This document shows, one piece after another, positions 19,301-30,753 of a DNA stretch of 64,000 nt. The notes under the pieces are model-generated. The model was not told the DNA's origin. It worked only from the letters and a program-made list of their open reading frames with translations, and ran no database searches. This stretch comes from Actinernus sp. WN-2022 (lineage: Eukaryota; Cnidaria; Anthozoa; Actiniaria; Actinernidae): NCBI GenBank assembly GCA_030867875.1, contig JAOWCC010001634.1, positions 100,667,321 to 100,731,320 of the forward strand, written 5' to 3'. The position numbers were made by a program, and so were the translations under genes. The first letter of the stretch is position 1, and each line of letters starts with the position of its first letter.

Positions 19301-22300
19301 ACATGTATCAGACATGCAGGTGGTGATGGCTCCTGTATAAGATCATTATTTTATGATTATAAATATCTGACTTGTTTTAATTCTTTTATATTTTAATTTC
19401 TCTGTATGAATAAACAGGATTCCCATGGTCAGGGAAAGTCCCAAAAGTTTTTAAGGTCAGGGAATTGTGAATTTGGTCAGGGAAATCGCAAATTTTAATG
19501 AAAAGTCAGGGAATTTATATTTTCAAGCTTCACATACTTATTTCTTTAGGCTGTTTTGGGCTGTTCTGTTCAATGTTTCTATCTCTAAATAATGATTGAA
19601 TATTTGGAAAGAAATATGAGTGTGCACTGGAGGTAAGTGACAAATGCTTCTTGGTCAGTGAAACATCAGGGAAAGGTCAGGGAATATTTTCCTGCAAAAT
19701 TGTGGGAATCCTGATAAACGAATAAGGTAATGTTTACTCCTCAGGTAAAAATGGTCAAGAATAATAACTATTATTGAGAACAATGATTATACAAATTATT
19801 GCAGTTACTGTACCAGTAGTTTGGGATGCGCTTAAGAAGAACAAGAGCGTCAGGACCAATTTTGTACCAACAATCCTATTGAGGCACAATAAATTATTTG
19901 CCACCACTGCGGCTTTGAGTGTTTTTACTAAATGTATGTCCTTGAAACTGTTCCAGGTTCCAGGTACTGACTATAAGGTTATGCTGAAATACTTACAAGG
20001 ATTACAAGGTGAATCCAGGAAAACAACAATAACACGAGCAGAGGCTCTTTTAAACAGTGAACAAGGTACAGTGTTCTTATTATGAGCTGGTAACTGGTAA
20101 AAAATACTGCCTTGTTACTGTGTGACTATTGTAACCAGGACCACATAGACAACAAGAACCAATCACATCACAGAATGAAAACAAAGCATTCCAGCTTATT
20201 GTTCTTTGATCCAATCAGTGTTGAGTACAAGACAATATCATTTCAACTTATAGTTATTTGATCCAATCAGTGTTGAGTACAAGACAATAGCATTTCAACT
20301 TATGGTTATTTGATCCAATCAGTGTCAAGTACAGGACAATAGCATTTCAACTTATGGTTATGTGATCCAATCAGTGTCTAGTACAATACAATAGCATTTC
20401 AACTTATGGTTATTTGATCCAATCAGTGTCAAGTACAAGACAATAGCATTTCAACTTTTGCCTATATGAGCCAATCAGTGTCTAGTACAATACAATAGCA
20501 TTTCAACTTATGGTTATTTGATCCAATCAGTGTCAAGTACAAGACAATAGCATTTCAACTTATGGTTATTTGATCCAATCAGTGTCGAGTACAAGACAAT
20601 AGCATTTCAACTTTTGGTTATTTGAGCCAATCAATGTCAAGTACAAGACAATAGCATTTCAACTTATGACTATATGAGCCAATCAGTGTCAAGTACAAGA
20701 CAATAGCATTTCAACTTATGGTTATTTGATCCAATCAGTGTCGAGTACAAGACAATAGCATTTCAACTTTTGGTTATTTGAGCCAATCAATGTCAAGTAC
20801 AAGACAATAGCATTTCAACTTATGGCTATATGAGCCAATCAGTGTCAAGTACAAGACAATAGCATTTCAACTTATGGCTATATGAGCCAATCAGTGTCAA
20901 GTACAAGACAATAGCATTTCAACTTTTGGTTATTTGAGCCAATCAGTGTCGAGTACAAGACAATAGCATTTCAACTTGCTTGAGCTTTGATCCAGTAAAA
21001 GGCAAATTTGGTGGACTAGTTCTGATCAAGTCCAAATCATCTGTAGCGAACGAAGAAAAGTGTGGACATCCAAGGATTTCTAAGTTGGAATGCTTTAGTG
21101 TCATTTTTCAGACTGTGTTTAGTTCTCATGTTTAAGTGGCCTGGTTACAGTACTTTGAACTTACGTCAAATTTTTGTTCATAGCAGTTGATTGGAAGATA
21201 GAAAACTGGATACTAGAAACTTTTTCTAGGTCTTGACTCACATTAAAGTGAACCTAACGTTTATTTTGTTATCACAAATTAAATCTTATTATCAATTCTA
21301 CATGTACATCAAAATAATATATATTAGTTGAATGATAGAATATTTCTTGATTTTAGTGTTGCATCTATGAGTTATAGAGGTTTATAAGATTCTCCAAAAT
21401 GCTACTTAATGTGACATCAAACCAGGAATCATTTATTATACAGCAACAAGTTGAAATAAATGACCTTTCGTAAACTTCTATGATATAATTATAGTGTGTA
21501 TCAGTGGTATTACCAAATATTTTATGCAATCAAATAGTTTCATTCACAAGGAGAAAGAAATTACAGTAAATTCCTGAGTTGATGTTACGTCATTAGCATT
21601 TTGGAGATGCAACATCGGAGATGCTCATAGATGCGACATTCAAATCAAGAAATATTCTACTATTAAACTATTTGCTTGATGTGTAATTGATATTAATGAT
21701 AAAAATGTAACCGTTAGAGGCACTTTAAGCCAGTTAAGATTTTAGCTAATAAGGTGTGTGGCTTATCTTTGTGAGTTTTTATGATTCTAGCTATTCCCTA
21801 TGATGAAAATAATGATCTCTATTGGCAATACAAACTCAAAATTGAATTTCAAAATTCCATTGGCTTTGTTTCAATCATTGAAATGATATATTGGCCACCT
21901 CACATGAAAAATGTAAATATGTTTTGAAATTGTTCTTTGTTTTGTATACCTGTGGTACTATTACAATTTTTACAACAACCGCCAATTTTCTCACAATCTG
22001 ATTGGCTAATTTTGATATGGAAAATTTTAACAGACACGTGGCAGGCTTTCGTCTTGAAGCGGGCTTTGCAGAGATTTGTGAATGCATGTTGTGTACACAT
22101 CTGTTCCAAAAATCAAGAAAATGAGAATTTTAAAAGCATTTCATCACTGGGAAAAGTTAATCGGTGAATCAAACTGCCTTGTGTGGTACCATTTATCAAA
22201 ATGTGAGCTCTCGCTTGAGTCGAACAAAGCATTTTCGGCGAATTTGTGATTGACTTTGTGACAAGTTCAACCAATCTTTTAGAACTAGAAGTGTGGTCTT

Positions 22301-23860
22301 GAATTTAATACATAATCGTCAATCTCGTGATTAAAATCTCTTATTCATTATATTTACATAACGTTCTTAAGTAGTAACAAACAGTTTAGAGTAGCTTAGG
22401 TATTTTTATAGAGTTCGGGAAAGCATAAAGACGTGTTTACATTTTGGACTTTTCAACTCAAAGGCAGTTTGTACACACTCGTTTGAAGCTAAATGTGCTT
22501 TGTTGTTGTAAAAAAAACATCACACACTTTTTTGTATTTTCCGTACTCTTATTGATCATAGAAATTACGCCATAAAATTTTCAAAACTTTGCATTGAAAC
22601 AACTCGCTGCTCTCGTTGTTCCACTTAAGTTTTGAACGTTTTATGACGTTTTTTTCTATGATCAATAAGAATACGGACAAAGGAAAAATGTATGTGATTT
22701 GTTAACTGCATCACGAGCGCAACATTGTGCTAACTAACATAGTGTTGATTTCATGAAATTGACAAGTGAAATTGAAGATGAAATTTATTATACTTTTAAA
22801 GAGTAGGTTGATTTCAATTTTAGAAGACGTTCTCAGTTATATTGTGTATACATGTAGGAGGATGCCTTTTATTCTAGTTACAATAGTAGCGCTATATAAC
22901 ATCACGCACACGTAACGACCTGATAAGCTGGTTTCAAGGTTTAACTTGTACTATTCCTAAAACCTTATTGTGAGCTACGAGGGGCAGAATGACAACAGAA
23001 AATAGATTTTTTGATCACAAAATTGTAATTTTGTTCAACTTTATTTTGTACTCTTTAATTGCCAGCAGGTATAAATTAACGTCATACATCAAAATCTCAT
23101 CCCCTATGACATGATTCCTAATCTTGATGGTCATATTTGTAATCAGGCATAGTATCAAAATAATGTAAATTTTACACCTGATTTTTGTTGTCAAGTTCTT
23201 GAAACTGACATTTATTTTAGGAATGAAATGACAATAACACTCCATGTCAAGAATTCAATAAAATAATCAATCTGTTATTTTGAATACCGTTACATGTGGA
23301 ACACCAAAGGAACTACGGCATCTAGAATCTGTTGAGACTTTTAAACGTCATCTGAAGACTCCCTTTTTTAGATTAGCATATAACTAGACATTTCATACCT
23401 TCTATTGTAAATACTATTTTATTGTTATTGCATGGGTATACTTACCCTGGGTACCAGAGGTTCTACTTTGCGAAGGGAGGCAGTAGAACCTCTGGCACCC
23501 AGGGTAGGGTATACTTAATTTTAGACTTTTTATAGATTTTTTTAGGAAACGCTATTAGATTTGTATTCTGATTATATTTGTGTTTAAGACCCGTTTAGTA
23601 CTAATGTAATGCGCATTTGATCATTTATATGTAATCTGCGCAATATAAATTAATAAATTATTATTATTGCACAAATTATTTAACTGGAATGTTGTCTGGG
23701 GACTTTTTGTGACACAGCCCATATTATAATGAAGAAAGGTTCTTGAAGAGAGTTCCTTAACAATTTTTGTTATCTTTGTTTATATTTTGTTGCAGGTGAA
23801 AGCAAAACTAAGAATGTGGATGAAGAAAGAGTGAAAAGCGTTTTGCAAATCCTCACATAG
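16383..23860 (+). CDS. C7orf50: C7orf50-like protein, WKF domain (3 exons)
   Basis: Exons are 16383-17282, 19957-20065 and 23796-23860; splice sites are AAG/GTTAGT, TTCCAG, CAAG/GTACAG and TTGCAG, with phases 0 and 1 matching. The protein is 357 aa from the first ATG or 344 aa from 16422, whose context (GACATGG) looks better. Residues 1-260 are very Lys/Glu-rich with many KKKRK-type nuclear or nucleolar signals. The last part of exon 1 carries the WKF signature (LYLQSWKYDKKNWTFKKVRQ, then WLLQHMYN), and exon 2 continues with LKYLQGLQGESRK and AEALLNSE, matching the C-terminal half of human C7orf50. Exon 3 ends ERVKSVLQILT, as in the family. The human protein is much shorter (about 190 aa), so the basic N-terminus is expanded here. 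Nucleolar location and a role linked to ribosome production are suggested for the family but unproven. Confidence 0.88.
17332..17468. mobile_element. Short TIR element in intron 1 of the C7orf50 homologue
   Basis: GGGTTGCA and TGCAACCC bound a 137-bp unit with further internal inverted similarity (AAAAGAT..AATCTTTTGT). A related sequence with CCAATCCCCAGAGATTCAA occurs at 62568-62590. Confidence 0.45.
17469..19414. other. Intron 1 of the C7orf50 homologue, no nested gene seen
   Basis: AT-rich intronic sequence. It includes a local repeat of TCAAAACAAACTAGTTCAAT-type units (18810-18900) and a dispersed block near 18895-18985 (GGTTAGGGTTTT..ATGTAGGG) that recurs at 52950-53010. A tRNA-like repeat start near 19130 (AAATCAACAAGTGCTTGTG) recurs at 53570. 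No coding signal is convincing. Confidence 0.5.
18083..18233. mobile_element. 151-bp MITE (TTTTACAACAA ends)
   Basis: TTTTACAACAACCGCCAAAT at the left is balanced by TTTGTTGTTGTAAAA at the right. The same ends and CTCACAATCTGATTGGC inner sequence are found in the element at 21968-22514, so these are two members of one family. Confidence 0.7.
19415..19713. mobile_element. 299-bp MITE (CAGGATTCCCA ends)
   Basis: CAGGATTCCCA and TGGGAATCCTG bound the unit, flanked by ATAAA on each side (19410-19414 and 19714-19718). Inside are several GGTCAGGGAA units. It ends about 240 bp before exon 2. Confidence 0.7.
20190..20974. repeat. 52-bp minisatellite, about 15 copies
   Basis: The unit contains GACAATAGCATTTCAACTTA, then GATCCAATCAGTGTC and AAGTACAA. 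Units differ at few positions (TATGGTTATT, TTTGGTTATT, TATGGCTATA), and variants recur in alternating blocks. Each unit holds a CCAAT box. It lies in intron 2 of the C7orf50 homologue. Confidence 0.95.
20985..21960. other. Intron 2 sequence, nothing recognised
   Basis: AT-rich, without coding character or a clear element boundary. Confidence 0.5.
21968..22514. mobile_element. 547-bp TIR element, relative of 18083-18233
   Basis: Begins TTTTACAACAACCGCCAATT and ends TGCTTTGTTGTTGTAAAA. The right end contains CGTTTGAAGCTAAATGTGCT, also present in the shorter family member. There is no coding capacity. Confidence 0.65.
22541..22676. mobile_element. 136-bp hairpin element
   Basis: CCGTACTCTTATTGATCATA at the left is mirrored by TATGATCAATAAGAATACGG at the right, with further pairing inwards (AAAACTT / AAGTTTT). 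Confidence 0.7.
22680..23290. other. Intron 2 sequence, nothing recognised
   Basis: AT-rich. No convincing gene or element boundary is visible. Confidence 0.4.
23292..23668 (+). mobile_element. LINE 3' end remnant
   Basis: PKELRHLESVETFKRHLKT then FFRLAYN and a stop (to about 23388) is the typical C-terminus of CR1/L2-like LINE proteins. A 3' untranslated region follows, ending in AATAAATTATTATTATT near 23668. It is split by the hairpin 23443-23506. It lies only about 130 bp before exon 3 of the C7orf50 homologue. Confidence 0.75.
23443..23506. mobile_element. 64-bp hairpin MITE with 9-bp target duplication
   Basis: TACCCTGGGTACCAGAGGTT at the left is mirrored by AACCTCTGGCACCCAGGGTA. It is flanked by GGGTATACT at 23434-23442 and 23507-23515. 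Its architecture is the same as 12661-12717: a 57-64 bp hairpin with a 9-bp duplication inside a LINE 3' end. Confidence 0.85.
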
Positions 23861-24438
23861 ACCAGCCTTGCACAACCACTTCAATCCATTTTCAAACTTG
23901 CCAACGGTCACACATTTTTGTCATTTATCCCACGTTCCACATGGCCATCCAAAAGTCGGCGGGTGTAAAGTACAGGTCATAGTTCAGCTTGTCAATTCTA
24001 ATACAAATCCTAATCCTAACCACAAACCTAACCCTAACTATCGGATGAGCTCACTGGTAAACGACAGGTTCTCACTCACCTAGAGCTAGGGTTCACAGGT
24101 AAACAATAAGTGACCTGACCTGTGACCTGACCTGTACTTTACACCCGCCGACCAAATGTCCTGCATAACGAGAAGCTGAAAATACTACGGAGAAGGTCGA
24201 GTGACATGGACTTGGATGAATGATAGATTACTTTCAAACTCTTAATTAATTAATGCAAATCAAGAACAAGAATAATATATTTTGGTAATACAGCCATTGA
24301 AATTCACGAAGAATTATTTGAAAATGGGTCCGAAGGCATCAAAATATTTATCATATAAGGTAAGGCAAGGGTAGTAGAAATTGGGATTCCTGTGGAGACC
24401 TGAATTTGTTTCCACAGTAAGCCCAATACTACCTGCGT
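23861..24438. other. Downstream of the C7orf50 homologue; diverged inverted repeat
   Basis: GTCGGCGGGTGTAAAGTACAGGTCA near 23956 is mirrored by GACCTGTACTTTACACCCGCCGAC near 24130-24153, making a small TIR element of about 200 bp (23955-24153). Otherwise no gene is seen. The gene's polyadenylation site was not located. Confidence 0.55.
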
Positions 24439-24774
24439 GGAGTTCCGGACTTCCGGTTGGATCACACTGCATTCTGGGTAGGTGGGCTCAGAAAAGTGGG
24501 CATCAACTTCCAGAGCGGCCATATTGGATTTGAGCGCAGTCAACTTGGAAACTATTAATCCCGTTCTAAAGCTTAAACATCGACTTAGAACTCCCAACTG
24601 AAGAATCTGTAAAGGTAAGATATTCCGTGTATTAGGTAGTAAGTTTTTGAACTTGCAAAGGAGCAAAAATTGACTGCACTCAAATCCAATATGGCCGATC
24701 TAGAAGTTGATGCCCACTTTTCTCAGCCCACCTACCCAGAATGCAGTGTGATCCAACCGGAAGTCCGGAACTCC
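24439..24774. mobile_element. 336-bp MITE with about 105-bp arms
   Basis: GGAGTTCCGGACTTCCGGTT at the left is mirrored at the right end, and the homology runs through CACTGCATTCTGGGTAGGTG to the CCAATATGG region. The open frame on the minus strand here is a by-product. Confidence 0.8.
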
Positions 24775-24779
24775 TGATG

Positions 24780-25753
24780 CATGTATTGGATCTGAGTCAG
24801 CACACTCTCAGATCAGGTTATTTTTAGAGGTGAATAAATCCCATACCCACGAACGGAAGTGCTGATAAAATGCTTCAGTATTTTTTCACAATGTGGCGAG
24901 CTTTTCTCATTGTATGCAATAACAATATCCGTTCATAAATCATTAGGAAGCATTGTTTGCCTGGTGTATTGTTGCGTTAAATTTCTGTTCACAAAGCTTT
25001 TCATGTAACGTTTCAAGGCCGACAATGAGGACTGGACAGGATTTCAAAGTCCGCGCAATTACTACTACTTGCGAGGACTTTGAAACCAGTCCGAATTGGA
25101 GGCCTTGAAACGACATCAAACACTACTTAATAATTTCATGCTTGTTTGGTGGTTGTGGGATAAACAACAAAATGATTTTAAAAGTTCATGCATTTAGAGT
25201 TTCGATGTTTCAGGCTTGTAGGTTGTACTTGCGTATTTACATACCATTGTTTAAAGAAAAGATGGAATGTTAACAATTATGCGCTTGTTCTCGTGGGAGT
25301 ACGTGTGTACAACCTGGCGTGATATTTGATGAAATAATTATAGTTTGGCACTATAGGTGGCGTCACGGACATGCGCAGTGTCGGGGCAGTGTGAAAAAAA
25401 ACCAGGTCCCACATTGGAGAGACGGTCTGTATGCATCAAGACTAATATTGTACCTTGTCAGTGATCAATCGTAAGACTCCCTTTGTTCAAGGTATTTGCC
25501 TACAGTACTTTGAAATTCTTTACTAAGTCCAAGGACTTTGAACTATGAATATTCATAGTTCAAAGTCCTTGGACTTGGAAAAGGATCTCAAAGTACTGTA
25601 GAGAGTACTTTGACGGGGTTTCCAAGTACTGCACGTGGTACAAATCGAGACCTGGTTTGCTACCTCATAACTACCATTACGAAGTAGTGTTTGACTGTTT
25701 TTTCGCGGCTAAAAATAGCCTGATCTGGGAACAAGCTGGCACACGAATGCATA
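24780..25753. other. Intergenic sequence with two small palindromes
   Basis: Inverted repeats lie at 25009-25112 (GTTTCAAGGCC..GGCCTTGAAAC) and 25501-25610 (TACAGTACTTTGA..TCAAAGTACTGTA, with a perfect core around GAATATTC). Both look like hairpin elements. No gene was found. Confidence 0.55.
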
Positions 25754-27062
25754 ATGCACTAGTCAATTGAAACTCCGACCCCCGGGACATAGCGGGGAAT
25801 GTAACATTTATACAGTGTTACATTTTGATCTTTTCCCCGCCCATCGGGGACAGTTGACTGTTACAATACCCGCCCCTATGGCCCCGGCATGTGCTTCAGA
25901 ATTTTCATTTGGGAGGAGGCATTGAAAAATTGAATATACATAAGCTTAAATCTGTTGTTCCATTATTTGAAAAAAATACAGTGTCTGTAGCACACCACTA
26001 GCGGATCCAGGGGAGGGGTTTCAGGGGTTGCAACACCCACTTGATTCCTGTAAATCACTGTAAATTCATTTTTAAAATCTCTAGATTAAAAAAAAATCCT
26101 TTTGCAAACCCCCCTTTCACAAAATCCTGGATCCGCCCCTGTACATTTTCTATTACTATACATGTTTTCCGCACTTTTACGGTCTCCCATACACGACTTT
26201 CATAATGGCCGCCTCCTAATTTGCATATGTGATTTCCCGTTTCGGTAGTTTATCCACATGTATAGAAAATATAAACATTGCCACGTGAAAGAGCATGTTG
26301 ATATTAGTGAACTTGTGAAAGTTGAGTGCTGTAGCTTATAAAGCAATGAAGTTAGAGCCAGTTGAAATTAGAGAGATTTGTATGAGAAAAACAACGGAGG
26401 CCTTTATAGCCTCGCTTTCATATTTTTCTACATTACAAATGCTTATAGCTCAACAGCAATTTTCCACATTGCTCTAAAACTCAACACAATTACTAGTTTT
26501 AATGTGATCTTTCATATGGTAGCATTAGTTTCCCTCTACAGATTGATCTACCAAATTATGCAAATTAGGAGGTGGCCGAAGGCGGCCATAATGAAAGTTG
26601 TGTATTGTCTTGTTTATCAGAAACCGTTGTCTGTCAACAAAAAAAAAAATGCGACAAAGGAATATAAAGCCGGAAATGTCATGCAGCTGCGTTTAAATAT
26701 ATTTTGAAAATCTGATATTTTGCCGTGATGCGCAAATACATGTAACAAAGAGTGTAATAATAAACACTTCCTGATCTACTACTCGTGACTTAACTCAGTA
26801 TAAACACCCAGGACTTGTTTAAATTAACTACAATTTTTGCGTGGCGCTAGCTTCCGCCATGTTTGATACACGTTGTTGATGCTCGGGCCCAGTCCCGCTC
26901 TGTCGTGGCTGGCGTTACAACCACCGCTAAGATCCCCGCAAATTTTGCAAATCGTTACTTTCCCCGTAAAAATGCAGCGTTAAATGTGCGTTATTCCACG
27001 GCCATGTCCCCGTTAATGCCCCACTATGTCCCGGGGGCCGGGGTTTCAATTGACTAGTGCAT
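25754..27062. mobile_element. 1.3-kb TIR element, with a nested inverted pair
   Basis: ATGCACTAGTCAATTGAAAC at the left is mirrored at the right end (GTTTCAATTGACTAGTGCAT), and the similarity extends through CCCCCGGGACATAG. Within it, CATAATGGCCGCCTCCTAAT (about 26200) is mirrored by ATTAGGAGGTGGCCG.. near 26565-26600, suggesting a second element inserted inside. No transposase is visible. Confidence 0.7.
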
Positions 27063-27602
27063 AACAGATGACGCTCATAGTAAAATATCAGTTTCGATTA
27101 TTCCAACAGTGATATATTTTAAAGGGGAACTGACCCTAAATCAACCCAACGTCAACGACTGTACAAAGATTCATTCGAAATAAATTAGTTCTGCTATTTT
27201 ATTTCTCTGTTGCGCGTCTATGATGACCCACACAGCGGTCAAACGTCTGCGCGTGCGTATTACGGTCAGTCTGGTGGGCGGCCGCGCGAATTTCCCCCGC
27301 AAAATTTACCTTAAAACATATTACAGTGAACTTATACCCCCAAAAGTTAAGAAAAATACGTGAAAGTTTAAGCTTTTTATTTTCACAGTCGACGGAAAAT
27401 TGAACAAACTTCAAACTGTGCGTTTACCAATTTTTTTCGTAATTTAACAGAAAAGTTCTCAAGGTTTGAAAACGGGTGTGTGAACAGTGACGCCGCCGGC
27501 TCGCTTTGAATTTGTTTTGGAATAGGTTCTTGTTGCAAGATTTTTGACGCATGCGCAGACGTTTGACCGCTGTGTGATGATGACCTTCCTCACCAACGCG
27601 TC

Positions 27603-28026
27603 ATCTCTCTTAGATTGACTATTATCATCAATTGTCAAAATCGCTAGAATTGATTATAATCATCATTCTAAGACAAACCCTAACCCGAACTACAAACCAA
27701 ACCCTAACCATCGGACGAGTTCACGGGTAAACGACGGGTTCTCGCTCACCTAGAGCTAGAGTTCACAGGTAAACAAGAAAGGAAGGTAAACGAGATTAAT
27801 ATTTTTTTTGAGCGCTCCTACTCTGGCTCGAACTCGTAGCCGTTTGCGTGTAGTGCTTGGTAGTACAGACGTCATGACCACTACACGAAGCGCGTCTACC
27901 GCCGTTCGGAATTCGACAATTGTTTATCTTTATACTTGACTGGTTTTAACCTCGAGGTTAAATTGAGGATTATAATCAATTCTAGCGATTTTGACAATTG
28001 ATGATCATAGTCAATCTAAGGGAGAT
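27603..28026. mobile_element. Nested 424-bp TIR element carrying a tRNA-like block
   Basis: The left end CTTAGATTGACTAT.ATCATC is mirrored at the right, with the inverted similarity continuing through AATTGTCAAAATCGCTAGAA. Between the arms, 27811-27910 read on the minus strand looks tRNA-like. Confidence 0.7.
27811..27910 (-). repeat. tRNA-derived (SINE head-like) block
   Basis: On the minus strand, GCTTCGTGTAGTGGTCATGA resembles an A box and GAGTTCGAGCC (27825-27835) a B box, at a spacing compatible with a Pol III type 2 promoter. No good cloverleaf is evident, so it is more likely a SINE head than a functional tRNA. Confidence 0.45.
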
Positions 28027-28764
28027 ACCGTGTTGTCCTCACAATATCCGCTATGTTACAGACGGCTCAAGTCTTGTACGAAGAATAAATTAGTTTTGCC
28101 ATGCTGTCCCGACATTGAAAAGCAGGACTAACTGCTCCTAACAGGCGACCAGAATCCTTTGCGCTGATTCTTTTGTTGTTGTAATTTGGACCATTGTCTT
28201 GGTATTCTCAGAGGAGTTAAAAAATCTGAATGAGAAAAAGCATTCGAAAAGGATTCTGGTAAATGTAGTCAACTGGCGTGCAAACCTGAGGTGTGATTGC
28301 TTTTACTAGCGGGTTAATCGGTCGAGTGTGAGTGGGATAAAAATGGCATGTCAGTAGTCGTAATTTGATTGGGTCAGAAAGAAAAAAGCAATGGTGAAAC
28401 CATTTCAACGTTATGGAATGCTGTACAGTAACGGTGCCGTAAGGAATTAGGTGTGAAAGCCTTGCAGGGGACTTCCTATTGCTTTCTCACTTGCCTTTTG
28501 GGGAATCTTGAAATAAACAACTTGCGCACTCATACGAAACCTCTATGTGTGACGTACGATATGGGAAAAATGCACTGAATTGAGCCGCCACAAGCTATAG
28601 CTAGATTTATCAGCGGACAATCGGTTATTTTTCGAACTTGAAAACTAATTATTTTCATAGACAGGCCGGCGTGCAACACAGAAATAAAATAGCAAAACTT
28701 ATTTCTTTCGAATACATCTTTGTATACCAGTTGTGGGGTTGATTTAGGGGTTCAGTTACCCTTT

Positions 28765-29118
28765 GCGGGAATAATACTGCTTCTGTTGGAACAGGATTTC
28801 TACAAACCCACATCTTCTTGTAACCTTTACAATTATTATTGCGTTGGAAATAAATCACTGTTCAGTTGTCGAGGACAAAAGAGTTTTAAGGTTTGAGTGT
28901 GTTGGACCTGAAGCAAAGCTGTATACCTTATAATTAACCCTGGTTAAATGAGGCCGAAGAATTATCATATTTTTTTGGTGCTTTCAGATTTACAACCTTT
29001 TTTGGGGGGGTGGGGAGGGAGGGGGATCTAGTCCACTGAGGATACGATCTTAAACAATGACGGTGGAGTACGCATGTCGGAATGGTTTTTATTGTGTCGA
29101 CTAGCTTCTCTAGAAGCT
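28765..29118. other. Intergenic, repeat-like
   Basis: The end of this stretch (TTTTATTGTGTCGACTAGCTTC..) matches 52026-52060 and is the host repeat into which the next element inserted. No gene. Confidence 0.45.
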
Positions 29119-29124
29119 GTAGAC

Positions 29125-30747
29125 TACGGTGGCTCGTAAGGGCCATCAGAATTGCAAACCACATTTTTCTCTAACTCATCAAAAATGACGAGTTAATTTT
29201 TGCAAACCATTTTTTTCGTTAACTCGTCATTTTGCAAACCGCATTTTTCTCTAACTCATCAAAAATGACGAGTTAGCCACTAACTCGTCAAAAATGACGA
29301 GTTAATTTTGCATACCACTTTTTCGCTTAACTCGTCAAAAATGAGTCAATTTTGCAAACCATTTTTTTCGCTAACTCGTCAAAAATGAGTTAATTTTTCG
29401 CTAACTCGTCAAAAATGACTAGTTAATTTTGCAAACCACTTTCTTCGCTATGGAAATTATTTGGCATCGGATTCCCTTACATACACTGTATTTCGCGCCG
29501 TGTTTACACCCCTTTCAAAATGTCGGAATTAACCGCGAACTAGTCTATTACTGAATCAATAATAACTGCAACATTTTCGCATAAACTTAACTGAAGTCAA
29601 TTGTGGTGATCTCATAAATAGTTTTGTTTCAAGTATCAGTGCATGTTTTTATAGTGAAAGAATAACAATAAAAATACATTTTATTTTGTTCTTATAGTTT
29701 GCCATTATGAAAATGCTATTATTATACTTTGTATTATTAGTATCTAGTCTAGTTCTAGGCAATACTAGCCTGCATGTCATAAACTAAACGTTAAAAACGT
29801 TTGGATGCCATGCAACACAATAGCTATCATCTGCATATATATCTTCTTATCCTATCCTAACACGTCCCCTTAGTATATCCCCCCTTCCCTATGCATCCCT
29901 TGCACTAACGATATCCACATATACCGACTGGACTCCCTTGCTTAACTGCTTAATCCAGTAAATCTTAGTCATGTGACATACTGACATATCTGACAAAATG
30001 ATGCCTATTACGCATGGACTTACAGCAAAACGACAAATTGCTTCAGCGATGAAAACGCGTACTAGTTTTTACAATGCATTTCCTATCAGCCTGCAATAGG
30101 CCCTTTGTAGCTGGAGGTCACATAATCTTGTCACTCAAATATCATGAATCTAGGACCATTTCAATGCCAGAAATGGAAAGAACAAGTCAAAATAAGTAAC
30201 TCCAGTGTAAGTCCAGGTTTATATTTTTAATATTGAACCATTGGTCAATTTTTGAAAACTCAAAATTTAACGAGGTTATACGACTGTGCCATGCTCTCTT
30301 CTGCATGTTTTTTTATATATTACAACAATGACAACAATGGTCGTGAGGCTTCTGCATGTGACTTTTATGTAATGTATTACTAGTAAATATTTCTACAACC
30401 ATTGCTTCATGTATACACCTCTTCCACTTGCCTCAACACCGAACGGTCTCCTATGATCGTGCGGTCCTAATTTTTTTGAAGAGTTAGAGAAAAGTATGGT
30501 TTGCAAAATTAACTCGTCATTTTTGACGAGTTAGAGAAAAAAGTGGTTTCCAAAATTAACTAGTCATTTTTGACGAGTTAGCGAAAAATGTGCTTTGCAA
30601 AATTAACTCGTCATAGCGAAAAAAATGGTCGTCATTTTTGACGAGTTAGAGAAAAAAGTGGTTTGCAAAATTAACTCGTCATTTTTGACGAGTTAGCGGG
30701 AAATGTGGTTTGAAATTCTGACTGGATGTCCCTTGCGAGCCACCGTA
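29125..30747. mobile_element. 1.62-kb TIR element with subterminal palindromic arrays, 6-bp duplication
   Basis: Begins TACGGTGGCTCGTAAGGG and ends with CCCTTGCGAGCCACCGTA, flanked by GTAGAC at 29119-29124 and 30748-30753. A related locus at 52045-52075 has a single GTAGACACTATGCTGTCG and shows the empty site. Both ends carry arrays of a short palindrome, AACTCGTCAAAAATGACGAG, six or more copies on the left (29165-29430) and about five on the right (30505-30700). The tip sequence and 6-bp duplication link it to the element at 41095-42130. Confidence 0.85.
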
Positions 30748-30753
30748 GTAGAC

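Larger units (their letters stand above)
27121..28764. mobile_element. 1.64-kb TIR element (AAAGGGGAAC ends) with a nested insertion
   Basis: AAAGGGGAACTGACCCTAAATC-type sequence at the left is balanced by GATTTAGGGGTTCAGTTACCCTTT-type sequence at the right. A shorter relative lies at 62252-62790 and shares the blocks ACAGACGGCTCAAGTCTTGT, TTTGCCATGCTGTCC and TTGAGCCGCCACAA. The unit 27603-28026 interrupts it, because the relative reads straight across this point. Confidence 0.65.

Noticed and set aside
20190..20974. 52-bp periodic repeats as a possible CRISPR array
   Set aside because: There are no variable spacers; all positions of the unit are conserved, and it lies in an intron of an animal gene.
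24304..24666. 120-codon minus-strand frame
   Set aside because: It lies across one arm of the MITE at 24439-24774 and has no coding features.
26378..26707. 109-codon frame with hydrophobic segments
   Set aside because: AT-rich composition yields Phe/Ile/Tyr-rich translation; it sits inside the TIR element 25754-27062 and crosses an inner inverted arm.
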